Assembly (NCBI RefSeq): GCF_000316645.1
Contig: NC_019684.1
Location: 4,872,001-4,936,000 of the forward strand
DNA length: 64,000 bases
DNA from: Nostoc sp. PCC 7524
Lineage (GTDB): Bacteria > Cyanobacteriota > Cyanobacteriia > Cyanobacteriales > Nostocaceae
Reading direction: 5' to 3'
Shown one piece after another: positions 48,549 through 56,617 of the stretch. Below the pieces are notes generated by a model. That model had not been told where the DNA came from. It saw only the letters and a program-made list of their open reading frames with translations, and did no database searches. Made by a program: the position numbers and the translations under genes. Positions within the stretch are counted from its first letter, which is position 1; every line of letters starts with the position of its first letter.

Positions 48549-49061
48549 TTACTCAAACAATCTGAAATAAGGGTAGCGCACGGGAACACCCGGTTCTTTG
48601 TCTAAATCAAAATTAATCACTTCCCAGCAAGGATCTTCAGCTGGATCGGGACTAAATTCTACAGGTAAGCCGTATAGCCTGGCAGATGATGTTTCTTGCT
48701 GTCCCGAACGCCAAGGAGTGCTGCGTTCTAAATAGCCACTCATCAACTCCTGATAACGTCTGGCGATGATCACTCGTGTTGCTCGATAGCCTTGGGTGTA
48801 CAACTTGTCTAAGGCTTCATGGATTTCAAACCGAATGCCATCAGGATGAGTATGCTGTCTATACCACTCATTATTCCACCGCCGCCAATGTCGCCCAGAC
48901 TGTAAATGAACTAACTCTCCAGTTTTGGGATTAGCTTCAAAAGCGCCATGACGAGGGCATAAATAGGTATCAGTTAGTGTCAGCGCCGGAATCGTTTGGC
49001 GACAATGGGGACACTGTATGTCAGGGCCAAATATAGGGTACTGCAAACCTGGATTCATCAT
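48549..49061 (-). CDS. TIGR02652-family protein
   Basis: 170 aa. It opens with MMNPGLQYPIFGPDIQCPHC and a zinc-ribbon-like pair CPHC...YLCPRHGAF (residues 17-38), then GRHWRRWNNEWYRQHTHPDGIRFEIHEALDKLYTQGYRATRVIIARRYQELM, a strongly conserved block, and the C-terminus PCWEVINFDLDKEPG. I recognise it as the cyanobacterial/plastid-type conserved hypothetical family TIGR02652. Function unknown; zinc binding is inferred from the cysteines. The Met at residue 2 is an alternative start. Confidence 0.82.
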   Translation of the reverse strand: MMNPGLQYPIFGPDIQCPHCRQTIPALTLTDTYLCPRHGAFEANPKTGELVHLQSGRHWRRWNNEWYRQHTHPDGIRFEIHEALDKLYTQGYRATRVIIARRYQELMSGYLERSTPWRSGQQETSSARLYGLPVEFSPDPAEDPCWEVINFDLDKEPGVPVRYPYFRLFE

Positions 49062-49112
49062 GAAGTGTGTATAAACATAGTTTCTTCTTCACCAGCACCA
49101 GTGAGTTGGATT

Positions 49113-49310
49113 TTACACTTCGGCTCCACCACTCTGGGGGATTTGTTCTTGGCTACAGATACAAGTATCACAGCAAAAACAATTTTCACCGTTGTCTACC
49201 TCAACTTGGAGGTTCGACACTGTGATATCCTGGTTTTGCAACCAGGCTCCAAGGATGGAGTTTCTCCAGTGTTCCTGGGTACCATATTCACATTTTATCG
49301 TGTCTACCAC
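49113..49310 (-). CDS. Small Cys-rich protein (65 aa)
   Basis: A minus-strand frame from GTG 49308-49310 to TAA 49113-49115. The product reads MVDTIKCEYGTQEHWRNSIL, then GAWLQNQDITVSNLQVEVDN and the cluster ENCFCCDTCICSQEQIPQSGG. The C-FCC-xx-C-x-C pattern resembles metal-thiolate or Zn-knuckle clusters. Its amino acid use (W, H, C, few repeats) is protein-like and clearly not repeat-derived. It overlaps by 11 bp the GTG start of the divergent gamma carbonic anhydrase gene. I do not recognise the family; a small metal-binding protein is a guess. The absence of an ATG start is the main doubt. Confidence 0.5.
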   Translation of the reverse strand: MVDTIKCEYGTQEHWRNSILGAWLQNQDITVSNLQVEVDNGENCFCCDTCICSQEQIPQSGGAEV

Positions 49311-49821
49311 TTCTTACTGGCCTTCTGTTGATTTTTCTCAAGCCGCCTTCATCGCACCTAATGCTGTAGTCATGGGTTCAGTCACAATAGCAGCAGGGGT
49401 AAACATTTGGTACGGAGCAGTAGTTAGGGCGGATGTAGAACGCATTGAAATTGGCGAATGCACAAATATTCAAGACGGAGCTATTTTACACGGTGATCCC
49501 GGTTTGCCCACAGTCCTAGAAGACCATGTTACCGTAGGACATCGTGCGGTCATACATTCTGCCCACATTGAGCGCGGCTGTTTGATTGGCATCGGCGCAG
49601 TCGTGTTAGATGGAGTTAGAGTTGGGGCTGGTAGCATCATTGGTGCTGGTGCAGTAGTAACCAAGAATATACCCCCCTTATCTCTAGTTGTAGGCATTCC
49701 CGGCAAAGTGTTACGTCAAGTCACACCAGAAGAAGCCGCAGAACTCATCGAACACGCCGAACGTTACAAAAAGTTAGCCTTAGTACACGCCGGAAAGGGG
49801 ACAGATATTGGGTTTGGGTGA
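49300..49821 (+). CDS. Gamma-carbonic-anhydrase family left-handed beta-helix protein
   Basis: 173 aa with a GTG start at 49300 (VSTTSYWPSVDFSQAAFIAP). The upstream frame to 49192 is a shadow of the divergent small gene. Hexapeptide turns of the left-handed beta-helix run from AFIAPNAVVMGSVTIAAGVNIWYGAVVRADVERIEIGECTNIQDGAILHGDPG to VGAGSIIGAGAVVTKNIPP. The three zinc histidines fit HGDPG, GHRAVIH and SAHIERG. The family includes CamA-like gamma CAs and CcmM-related proteins; here the RuBisCO-like repeats of CcmM are absent, so it is a stand-alone gamma-CA-like protein. Activity is not guaranteed, because many members are inactive. Confidence 0.87.
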   Translation: MSTTSYWPSVDFSQAAFIAPNAVVMGSVTIAAGVNIWYGAVVRADVERIEIGECTNIQDGAILHGDPGLPTVLEDHVTVGHRAVIHSAHIERGCLIGIGAVVLDGVRVGAGSIIGAGAVVTKNIPPLSLVVGIPGKVLRQVTPEEAAELIEHAERYKKLALVHAGKGTDIGFG

Positions 49822-49918
49822 GGGACTGGGGACTGGGGACTGGGGACTGGGGAGATGAGGGAGATGTAGCTTGCTTCTCTGACGATGGCGTAAGCCTACC
49901 CGTAGGGTGGGAGATGAG
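49822..49918. repeat. GGGACTG heptamers and the TAGCTTGCTTCTCTGACG element
   Basis: GGGACTG x4 at 49822-49849 runs straight on from the stop codon of the gamma-CA gene. The element GAGATGTAGCTTGCTTCTCT (from 49861) continues through GACGATGGCGTAAGCC to TACCCGTAGGGTGGGAGATG. It recurs in two pieces at 3993-4031 and 4131-4155. Confidence 0.85.
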
Positions 49919-50056
49919 GAAGCTATTGACTAATAACTACTAACTATTTAATCTTTCTTTACAAAAGCCTCTAGCAAAATTGCCCACTTCAGCTAAAAAT
50001 AAAAATGAGAGTAGTTGACAAAACTTTAATTTCTACTTGATAGAGGGGTACTAGAA

Positions 50057-50182
50057 ATGGATATTGATTTTCGTGTAGCGATCGTTTTAGCACCAATCGC
50101 TGTTGCTGCTGGTTGGGCAGTGTTTAACATTGGTGCTGCGGCTCTCAGACAAGTTCAAAACTTTTTGAACAAAGAAGCCTAA
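50057..50182 (+). CDS. psbY: Photosystem II protein PsbY
   Basis: A 41-aa protein read directly: [20 protein letters not shown], then [21 protein letters not shown]. It has PsbY's length, single helix and the conserved GWAxFNI...AL.Q.Q pattern. PsbY is a small membrane subunit at the periphery of photosystem II near cytochrome b559. GAGGGG (50043-50048) eight bases before the ATG serves as the ribosome site. A TTGACA hexamer at 50015-50020 could be the -35; the -10 is weak. The gene is followed by a strong terminator and is monocistronic. Confidence 0.93.
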   Translation: MDIDFRVAIVLAPIAVAAGWAVFNIGAAALRQVQNFLNKEA

Positions 50183-50206
50183 ACTCTAGTTAAGATCACC
50201 AATTAA

Positions 50207-50241
50207 AAACCGACTGTTATCTTTACGACAACAGTCGGTTT
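50207..50241 (+). terminator. Terminator of psbY
   Basis: A 12-bp perfect stem AAACCGACTGTT/AACAGTCGGTTT with an 11-nt loop, 24 bp after the psbY stop; the stem ends in TTT and is followed by TGTTG. Confidence 0.88.
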
Positions 50242-50394
50242 TGTTGATTTGAGTTACCACACTCAGACTATCGACTGCCCCAAGCATAACTTTATGACAC
50301 TTGTGTAAGTCAAGAGTTAAAAATTCGTCAAAAGTTAATCCCTAAGTATTAAAGTGGATTTATGAACTGAAGTTGAATTGCCAATTAATAAGTT

Positions 50395-50610
50395 ATGGGT
50401 GAAGCAAAACGTCGCAAAACCACAATGGGAGAGAATTACGGTCAAGATACTCGTATCTTACCTTGGGTTCCTATCACTAAAAGCCAAGCTGAACTTTTTG
50501 TGACGTGGACTACTCGCGGTGCCTGGATCGGTATTGGTGTGATGGTTGTTGCGTGGATAACAATTCGTTTTATCGGGCCTGCCTTTGGTTGGTGGCAGGT
50601 GGTAGCTTAA
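50395..50610 (+). CDS. DUF2839-family membrane protein
   Basis: 71 aa: MGEAKRRKTTMGENYGQDTR then ILPWVPITKSQAELFVTWTTRGAWIGIGVMVVAWITIRFIGPAFGWWQVVA. The start MGEAKRRK, the KSQAE...WTTRGAWIGIG block and the GPAFGWW end are the DUF2839 signature. One membrane helix (residues 43-61). Cyanobacteria-specific and of unknown function; often close to photosynthetic or stress genes. It sits 153 bp after the psbY terminator, so it is its own transcription unit. Confidence 0.85.
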   Translation: MGEAKRRKTTMGENYGQDTRILPWVPITKSQAELFVTWTTRGAWIGIGVMVVAWITIRFIGPAFGWWQVVA

Positions 50611-50997
50611 AACATTTAAAACTGTCTCCCACTAAGTTTGTAAAAATTCTTATCTATGTCTGGACTGTTGGGCTAATCGAGCCTAACCTATTTCCCATGC
50701 CTAGATTAATTAGTTAATCCTCAAAACCCATGATTGTTTAACCATGCAATCAAGCATTTATTCGACTTGTATAAATAGTCACAAGTTACTTTATCTCTCA
50801 TGAGATAGAGGATGTCAAAGTAAATTCAATAGGAATATTAAATTTTGTGGTTGGCTTGATCCAAGCAAGCTATTACTTATTTATAACCCTCGCTAGAGTA
50901 GCAAGCTTTCAAACTCCAATATGATGGGCTTGCAAAGTTTTTTGAGAATTAGTTCGTGTGCAATTTGGAGGATAAATAAATCTAATCTCAAGCTATA

Positions 50998-51081
50998 TAC
51001 AGCGTTTCTCTCTGTAGTGAGGTACATCCCATTAAGTTCCAATGTTAGGGGGTAGTATGTAGAGGTGGGGTATACCTCATG
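50998..51081. repeat. Partial copy of the ATACAGC / GAGGTA hairpin element
   Basis: ATACAGCGTTT (50998-51008) and GTGAGGTACA (51016-51025) resemble the left arm of the element at 21040-21178. The right side (GGGGTATACCTCATG, 51067-51081) pairs with GAGGTA. Confidence 0.5.
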
Positions 51082-51101
51082 TAATTGGGAATTTTATAGA
51101 C

Positions 51102-51333
51102 AGAACTTATGCAGGTGTCACACTCAACCTATTTTGTAGGGTGCGTCAGATGCCAAAAATCTGTTGAGAATAGCGCAAAACTCTCAACTTGCACATTTTA
51201 AAACCCTTATACAGTAAGGCTTTGAGAAATATCGAAAAAATGTGCTTGTTTCATATTTTGCGGGAGCGTTAATCGCGCCCGTAGGAGGCTCAAATCTGAC
51301 GCACCCTACGAATGTGCCAGTTCCGTAAGTCCT
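51102..51333. mobile_element. MITE-like element with a nested ~105-bp insert
   Basis: Ends AGAACTTATGCA (51102-51113) and TCCGTAAGTCCT (51322-51333) are degenerate terminal inverted repeats of the copy at 59401-59524. GTAGGGTGCGTCAGAT and ATCTGACGCACCCTAC form the inner arms. Compared with that copy, about 105 bp are inserted between TAGCGCAAAACTC and CTCAAATCTGAC (about 51183-51288). The insert has its own inverted segments (GCACATTTT / AAAATGTGC, CCTTATACAGTAAGG). Confidence 0.8.
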
Positions 51334-52057
51334 AATAGAGTATGAATGGAACTAGAGCGCATTCTTAAAAATGCCAGAACAATGTTGCTGAAATGGCAAC
51401 CGGATGATTCTCAGTTTCATGATGCTCGGTGTTGGGCTTGTAGCGATTTAGGTGGGAGTAGTATTTTCATAAAATTTAGTATTTCGTTTCAGTTACTACC
51501 AAGACTAACCACTACTACCACAGCTAAACACTAGACTTGGCAACCTTGTCCATTAACTTGACATATTGCTTTACAGATTGAGGAAAAGCTTCTTGAGGCT
51601 ACCCACATCATGGGATACAACAACTCCCATTAAAAAAATATGTCATTTTTCTTACCAACCAAGTCTAAACTAAGGTGCCAAACGGCTTTACAAGTGTGGT
51701 CATTACTTACATCATGTGTACATCACTAATCAATTGCAATCAGTGGTTTTCCCGTGGTTGATTATTGCCAAGCTTGAGTTAATCTTAGAGCGATCGCTGT
51801 CATCAAACAATCACATCAGACAGATTTTCGTGAAGAGAACGTTAATTTTACCAATTCTGTCTGCTCACTTGATTTTTCAAACTGAATAGTTTGATACGGT
51901 AACTAATGAAGTTTTCTCTTACCTTAAGCTAGGTAGTTATTTAACTACCTAATCATTATCCGGTAATTGTAATGGATAGTCTACAATACCAATGGATGAG
52001 AAAATCTAAAGAAAATATAAAAGTAACTCAAATGACTGTGGTGTCTGGAGGACAAAA

Positions 52058-52402
52058 GTGTTTCAAAGACTAGCGCATCAACATCGGCAATTCGTTCAAG
52101 ACTTGGTAATGAACCTACAAGCCTTGGCAATTGTACTAGAACGCCGGGGATATCTTGCGTCTTGTTACACCTGCGGCGACCAAATGAACAGTGCTTCATT
52201 TATGGTCAGCTTGGGAAATAATCACCTCATCCGGTTTTTAGTATCCGACTATGGGATCACTTGGACAGAGATGCGGGATGATCGCGAATTGATGAAATTA
52301 GAAGGTGCAGAGGCTATTCATCAGTTACAGGAGCTAGCCAATCTGGTTAAGCAACCTACACCAGTGATCTCCGGTAGTAAAGTCTTAGCAAAAAGAGGCT
52401 AA
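52058..52402 (+). CDS. DUF1815-family protein
   Basis: 114 aa with a GTG start at 52058 and a strong Shine-Dalgarno GGAGG at 52047-52051, six bases upstream, which fixes the start. MFQRLAHQHRQFVQDLVMNL then QALAIVLERRGYLASCYTCGDQMNSASFMVSLGNNHLIRFLVSDYGITWTEMRDDRELMKLEGAEA is the DUF1815 family sequence. Small, soluble, conserved in cyanobacteria; function unknown. Cysteines in YLASCYTCG may bind a metal. A strong bidirectional terminator follows. Confidence 0.88.
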   Translation: MFQRLAHQHRQFVQDLVMNLQALAIVLERRGYLASCYTCGDQMNSASFMVSLGNNHLIRFLVSDYGITWTEMRDDRELMKLEGAEAIHQLQELANLVKQPTPVISGSKVLAKRG

Positions 52403-52585
52403 AAATTCCTGTCTTTGTTGGTGTCAGGTTAAAACACCTCCAGCAATCGATCTTCAATCGAAAATCGATTCACTTTTAATTGGAAATTATTATTAGGCAA
52501 ACAACCGCAGCCCTTTCTCCATCGAAAAACTCAAGTCTAAAATTACTCAATCCTTTTCCCCTTCATTTGAGTTATCCACACACAT

Positions 52586-52625
52586 AAAGAGGGTGTGTTG
52601 CGCTCTGACGTAACACACCCTCTTT
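52586..52625. terminator. Bidirectional terminator
   Basis: A 14-bp perfect stem, AAAGAGGGTGTGTT/AACACACCCTCTTT, with a 12-nt loop; A/T runs on both sides let it end both the DUF1815 (+) and the convergent VOC (-) transcripts. Confidence 0.92.
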
Positions 52626-52645
52626 TCATTACCAATAATTACAGA

Positions 52646-53242
52646 CTAATTTGCTACCTCGGCTATTTCAATAATCCGCCCTTCATAGTCTTTAACGAGA
52701 AAATTCAGGGGCTTCTGGTTACGAATCTTGAACTTTAAGCCGCGTGTTTCTACTCGCAATAAAATCATCTCTAAGCACTCACGGTCAAAACAAACGTGAC
52801 GTTGCTGATTTTTAGTACCTAAACTAGCTCCAGTAATAACGTGTAATTGGGTATTTTTCTTTAATTGATACCACAGCCCATCATTGCCGTTGTTCATTGT
52901 TCTGCCTGACCAGCTAGGACTGGTGGACATATATAGCGGATCTATCCCCGTTGCGCCTATAGTTTGTTCGTAGTTGTAGTAGTAGTGCAACGGCACTTCT
53001 GCGGCTGGCAAATCTAGCAACCCTTCATATAACTGTCGGGCAATTTCTAGATCAGAAACCATTACAGTATGAACTTTGGGGGCGCTGGTGAGAAATAGCC
53101 ACATAGCGCCAGCATAGGCTGCTAGTAGCATCACCATAATACCTTGAGTAGAAAACAGGCTATCTAGGGGAAGGGAGGGCAAAAAAGAGCCTAAAGTTAA
53201 AGGCGCGAGCAGGAACGATATCACACTAGCTGCTATAACCAT
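52646..53242 (-). CDS. Membrane-anchored glyoxalase/VOC-like protein
   Basis: 198 aa from ATG 53240-53242; a TTG at 53248 is the alternative. The first 55 residues hold two hydrophobic segments (VIAASVISFLLAPLTLGSFL and GIMVMLLAAYAGAMWLFL), then a VOC-type domain: VHTVMVSDLEIARQLYEGLLDLPAAEVP, HYYYNYEQTIGATGIDPLYMSTSPSW, and NFLVKDYEGRIIEIAEV with the terminal Glu ligand. The substrate is unknown. Orientation suggests the domain is cytoplasmic or periplasmic depending on topology, which I cannot fix. Convergent to DUF1815. Confidence 0.8.
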   Translation of the reverse strand: MVIAASVISFLLAPLTLGSFLPSLPLDSLFSTQGIMVMLLAAYAGAMWLFLTSAPKVHTVMVSDLEIARQLYEGLLDLPAAEVPLHYYYNYEQTIGATGIDPLYMSTSPSWSGRTMNNGNDGLWYQLKKNTQLHVITGASLGTKNQQRHVCFDRECLEMILLRVETRGLKFKIRNQKPLNFLVKDYEGRIIEIAEVAN

Positions 53243-53439
53243 GAACAAATCAGAAATTATATAGAGGGAGCCGCTTTTATTATTGTCTATTAAGACTCAA
53301 AAGGGGTCTTCATTCTAGTGTATCAAGACTAAACTTGTCTGAGTCTTAACTGGAAACAGACAAACATCAAGATATTATACGGCTGACTCTCAAACTTCTA
53401 TTGCCATTACTATCTTAACTACTATCCACCGACAGATTT

Positions 53440-54069
53440 ATGCAAATTCCTCATTTTCCTGAAGCTAATCACCCACTGGTGAAGTCGCTGTTCCATCACA
53501 GTGACCAAGAACTGCTGGATTTGTTTCAGCATCATCCCGATGCTGGCAAATACTTTACTGTAATTTTTTGCCGTTACAGTCCGATAGTTTACACTTTAAT
53601 TCAACATTCTGCGCGATCGCCTGTGCAAGCTGAATATTTGTTTGCCCTGACTTGGCGGCATATCTATTATGAACTCGGCGGACTGGATTTAAAAAACCCG
53701 TCACCCGGCCAGGTTGGTTTAACTTTACAAAACTGGCTGATCAATATCACGGCTGTCTGCATTAACGAAATTCAACTACCACCCACAGAAGCCATACATT
53801 ATTCTCTGCAAGCCACTTCACCACCGCTATGGTGCTACGTTGAACAAGCTTTAGAGCAATTACCACCAATTTTGCGATTGATGGTATTGATGGCGCAGAC
53901 TTTTCATTGGAGTGAAACTCGTATTGCTGCTTACCTGCAAGCAGAAGGCGAAAAGATTACGCCACCCGAAGTAGCCAATTTTCTCCAGGAAGGCTATCGT
54001 ATGCTAGAGGACAAACTACCTAAAGATATTCGTGCTATCTATTTAGGCGAAGATTTAGCGCAATTATAG
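53440..54069 (+). CDS. Sigma-70-like (ECF-type) regulator
   Basis: 209 aa. It opens MQIPHFPEANHPLVKSLFHH. A sigma-2-like helical region (LLDLFQHHPDAGKYFTVIFCRYSPIVYTLI, AEYLFALTWRHIYYELGG) is followed by a sigma-4-like region (YVEQALEQLPPILRLMVLMAQTFHWSETRIAAYLQAEGEKITPPEVANFLQEGYRMLEDKL). Cyanobacterial proteins of this type are annotated as sigma-70 family, but region 2 promoter-contact residues are weak, so it could be a degenerate sigma factor or sigma-like regulator. No anti-sigma gene is adjacent; the TPR gene follows by 96 bp on the same strand. Confidence 0.6.
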   Translation: MQIPHFPEANHPLVKSLFHHSDQELLDLFQHHPDAGKYFTVIFCRYSPIVYTLIQHSARSPVQAEYLFALTWRHIYYELGGLDLKNPSPGQVGLTLQNWLINITAVCINEIQLPPTEAIHYSLQATSPPLWCYVEQALEQLPPILRLMVLMAQTFHWSETRIAAYLQAEGEKITPPEVANFLQEGYRMLEDKLPKDIRAIYLGEDLAQL

Positions 54070-54165
54070 CCTAAGCATATACGCGCATAGTATTAGTCTT
54101 CATGCTTACACAGTAATTTTTTCTGCAAGCTATTACTGAAACTCAGAATTTCAGGGGTAAGTACT

Positions 54166-55263
54166 ATGACACAAAGGCATACTGTTTTAAATTTAATTCC
54201 TAACCCGCCAATTTTTAGCTCTGGGTGGGTGAACAAATATAAATTTTTAAGTTCTTACCTTTTACTGGTGACTGTGCTGCTTTATCCTGTGGCGGCGGGT
54301 GCGGTTGACATCACCCAACAACTCCACCGTCCAGTTAGTAGTTCCTTTGGGCGAGAATCTAGAGATGAAGCCGATACATTATTACGTCTGGGTGAACAGC
54401 AATATGCTGCTGGATCTGCGGAAAAAGCTGTTGAGTCTGGCTTAGAAGCATTGAATATTTATCAATTAATTGGTGATGTCAAAGCGAAAGGTACGACGTA
54501 TAATTTGCTGGCGAGAGCTTATATTCAGCTAGGACGATTCAAAGAAAGTGAAGACGCATTAAGGCGACAGTTAGCGATCGCACGGGATACCAAAGACTTT
54601 CAATCTCAGATTTTTGCACTGAATAACCTGGCTACTTTGTTGTTGCAAGCAGGTGAACCCATCCCAGCCGGGAAAACAGTTGAGGAAGCACTGACAATTG
54701 CTCGCAATGTCAACAATCGAGAAGGTGAAGGTTTGTCTTTGAGTAACTTAGGTTTAGTATCAGCTAGGCTGGGAGATTACAACAAAGCAATTAAACTGTA
54801 TGAAACCGCTCTTAAATATCGTCGTCAAGTTGGTGATATTGGCGGTGAGTTAAATACTTTAAATAACCTAGGGGATGCTTACCTGGCTGCGGGTAATTAT
54901 CCAGATACCATAGGAACTTATGGTTTAGCCATGCGGATGGCGAAAATGAACCGCGATCGCGCCAACCAGATCCGCGCCATTGATGGTTTAGTCACCGCCC
55001 ACAGTGCTGTCGGACGTTACGAACGCGCCTTTGACTTACTCCAACAACGCTTAATCCTGGCGCAAGAATTACAAAATCGCCGAGAAGAATTAAATTCCTT
55101 TCAATCTTATGCTCAACTTTACGAGCAGTTAGGTAATTACCCAACTGCTCGCAATTTTTATGAAAGAGCCATTATCCTGTCAAGAACTTTAGAAGACAGT
55201 AAAAAAGAAGTTTTCCTGCGCGATCGCGTTACCCAAATGTTGAAGAAGACAGGGGGGAGGTGA
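54166..55263 (+). CDS. TPR protein with N-terminal membrane/signal segment
   Basis: 365 aa. A hydrophobic stretch at about 25-45 (FLSSYLLLVTVLLYPVAAGAV) is a signal peptide or anchor. From residue ~70 come six to seven TPRs: DTLLRLGEQQYAAGSAEKAVESGLEALNIYQLIGD, GTTYNLLARAYIQLGRFKESEDALRRQLAIARD, EGLSLSNLGLVSARLGDYNKAIKLYETALKYRRQ, LNTLNNLGDAYLAAGNYPDTIGTYG, FQSYAQLYEQLGNYPTARNFYERAIILSR. Probably an extracytoplasmic scaffold for protein-protein contacts. The stop at 55261-55263 lies directly in GACAGGTGACAGG repeats. Linked by 96 bp to the sigma-like gene. Confidence 0.82.
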   Translation: MTQRHTVLNLIPNPPIFSSGWVNKYKFLSSYLLLVTVLLYPVAAGAVDITQQLHRPVSSSFGRESRDEADTLLRLGEQQYAAGSAEKAVESGLEALNIYQLIGDVKAKGTTYNLLARAYIQLGRFKESEDALRRQLAIARDTKDFQSQIFALNNLATLLLQAGEPIPAGKTVEEALTIARNVNNREGEGLSLSNLGLVSARLGDYNKAIKLYETALKYRRQVGDIGGELNTLNNLGDAYLAAGNYPDTIGTYGLAMRMAKMNRDRANQIRAIDGLVTAHSAVGRYERAFDLLQQRLILAQELQNRREELNSFQSYAQLYEQLGNYPTARNFYERAIILSRTLEDSKKEVFLRDRVTQMLKKTGGR

Positions 55264-55316
55264 CAGGTGACAGGTGACAGGGAAGAAGCAGAGAGGCAGA
55301 GGAGAAAAACTCATGA

Positions 55317-55354
55317 CTATTGCCTATTGCCTATTGCCTATTGCCTATTGCCTA
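55317..55354. repeat. CTATTGC heptamer x5
   Basis: Five perfect CTATTGC units plus CTA. The last CTA (55352-55354) is the stop codon (TAG) of the minus-strand secreted protein gene. Confidence 0.9.
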
Positions 55355-56212
55355 ATTCAAAAACACAGTCCCGTCTTCTTGAATTCTGACTGTACCTTTA
55401 TCTTGACCTGGTACAGTTGCTGGGATCAGAGTCACTCTTAACATTCCAGCTTCCCCGGTGGGCTGTGGAATTACTCCTACTAAGCCGCCATCCTTACGGT
55501 AGAGTGTAAGTGTAACCGGTGCGCCTAAACCTCGGAGCATGACATTGGCTTTACCCTCTAGCGATCGCGGTTCTGTATCCCCAATCACTTGATAAGTTAC
55601 CTCTGCACCAGTATCATTCACTAAATTGATATTCACCCTACCATTGGTGAGTGCAAGTCTGGCACTGGCTGGTTGTCGTTCACTTGGTAGAGGTGGTTGG
55701 GGTACAGAAACCTCTGGACGAACGGGAATCACTTGTTCAGGACTTATACCTCGTGCTACCAACTGTTGCGTGAAAGCATTGGGAGGACACCCTTGGGGTA
55801 CAACATTTCTAGAATTGTAAGGTTCTTCGTAATAAATCTTAGGACAAGGATTAATACCAGTGGTACGAGTTCCGGGTGCTTCTCCACCTACCCCCATTCC
55901 TGGCTGATATGGTGACTGTGTAACAGGGGGTGTTACTGGCAGAAGTCCTTGATCTGCTAGTCTGCGAGTTAAGGTATTGGGAGGACATCCTTGTGGTACT
56001 AACACCCGCTCATCGTGGGGTTGTTCGTAGAAGATACTAGGACAAGGGTTAACTCTAGAAGTGGGTTTTTGTAGAGGTTGCTGTAGAGGTTGCTGTAAAA
56101 ATTCTTGTGCAAATGTTGCTTGAGGAATTGCTGCTATGCTCATCAGTAATCCTCCAAAGATTGCACTAAATAATTTAGTGGAATTGCGAAGCTGTTGAGA
56201 ATGTGTACTCAT
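55352..56212 (-). CDS. Secreted protein with duplicated NPCPxIxYEEP motif
   Basis: 286 aa. The signal peptide MSTHSQQLRNSTKLFSAIFG continues with GLLMSIAAIPQATFAQEF. Two tandem copies of a motif NPCP(S/K)I(F/Y)YE(Q/E)P(H/Y)...VPQGCPPN..T..L lie at about 56-100 and 120-165, separated by proline-rich linker. The C-terminal ~100 residues (VNINLVNDTGAEVTYQVIGDTEPRSLEGKANVMLRGL...) form a beta-sandwich-like domain. Cys pairs in each repeat could form disulfides. Periplasmic or surface; function unknown. Its stop codon lies within the CTATTGC repeat tract, so repeat spread has reached its 3' end. Confidence 0.72.
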   Translation of the reverse strand: MSTHSQQLRNSTKLFSAIFGGLLMSIAAIPQATFAQEFLQQPLQQPLQKPTSRVNPCPSIFYEQPHDERVLVPQGCPPNTLTRRLADQGLLPVTPPVTQSPYQPGMGVGGEAPGTRTTGINPCPKIYYEEPYNSRNVVPQGCPPNAFTQQLVARGISPEQVIPVRPEVSVPQPPLPSERQPASARLALTNGRVNINLVNDTGAEVTYQVIGDTEPRSLEGKANVMLRGLGAPVTLTLYRKDGGLVGVIPQPTGEAGMLRVTLIPATVPGQDKGTVRIQEDGTVFLN

Positions 56213-56617
56213 GATTAACTCCTATGTAAATTTACCTTTTAACGCTTGAAAAATATATTAATTAGCCACTTCTAATATTGTAGAAATAAGCTCAATAGTT
56301 GATTTAAGAGCCTAATTTTTATAGATAGCTATTAAATATTGAGCAATTTCAATTTAGCAACTCTTAGTTATGTCTTTATCTGGCTTTAGACCTGAAAAGC
56401 AAGACAAAAATAGCGTATTTTTCTACCTTAAGTATGATGAATACATGAACAAAAATATCCTGATTAATGAGTTATGAATTATTAATTGGGGTTATAGCTG
56501 TAGCCAATGAGATTAGTAGATTAGGACATCAGGAAATCATAAAACCATTACCATCAGAGGCTTTTCAACCTATCACCTGTAACCTGTAACCTGCTATAAT
56601 TCATAACTCAAAATATT
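56213..56617. other. Spacer between secreted-repeat gene and DUF2267 gene
   Basis: AT-rich. The dispersed ~105-bp repeat (copy 2) occupies 56493-56600. No further structure supported. Confidence 0.55.
56493..56600. repeat. Dispersed ~105-bp repeat, copy 2
   Basis: TATAGCTGTAGCCAATGAG... AAATCATAAAACCATTACC matches 31672-31780 with an extra AGTAGATT and a short degenerate heptamer tail (CACCTGTAACCTGTAACC). Confidence 0.8.

Larger units (their letters stand above)
50611..52057. other. 1.45-kb spacer with MITE and hairpin elements
   Basis: It holds the MITE copy at 51102-51333, the hairpin-family arm at 50998-51081 and small palindromes (ACTTGT...ACAAGT near 50767-50785; TATCTCTCATGAGATA at 50793-50808). 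A 62-codon frame at 51346-51534 has no recognisable features. The promoter of the DUF1815 gene must lie near 51960-52040. No gene is supported. Confidence 0.6.

Noticed and set aside
51346..51534. 62-codon frame MELERILKNARTM...
   Set aside because: Contains TTTTT-type low-complexity end and no recognisable domain; likely chance ORF in repeat-bearing spacer.
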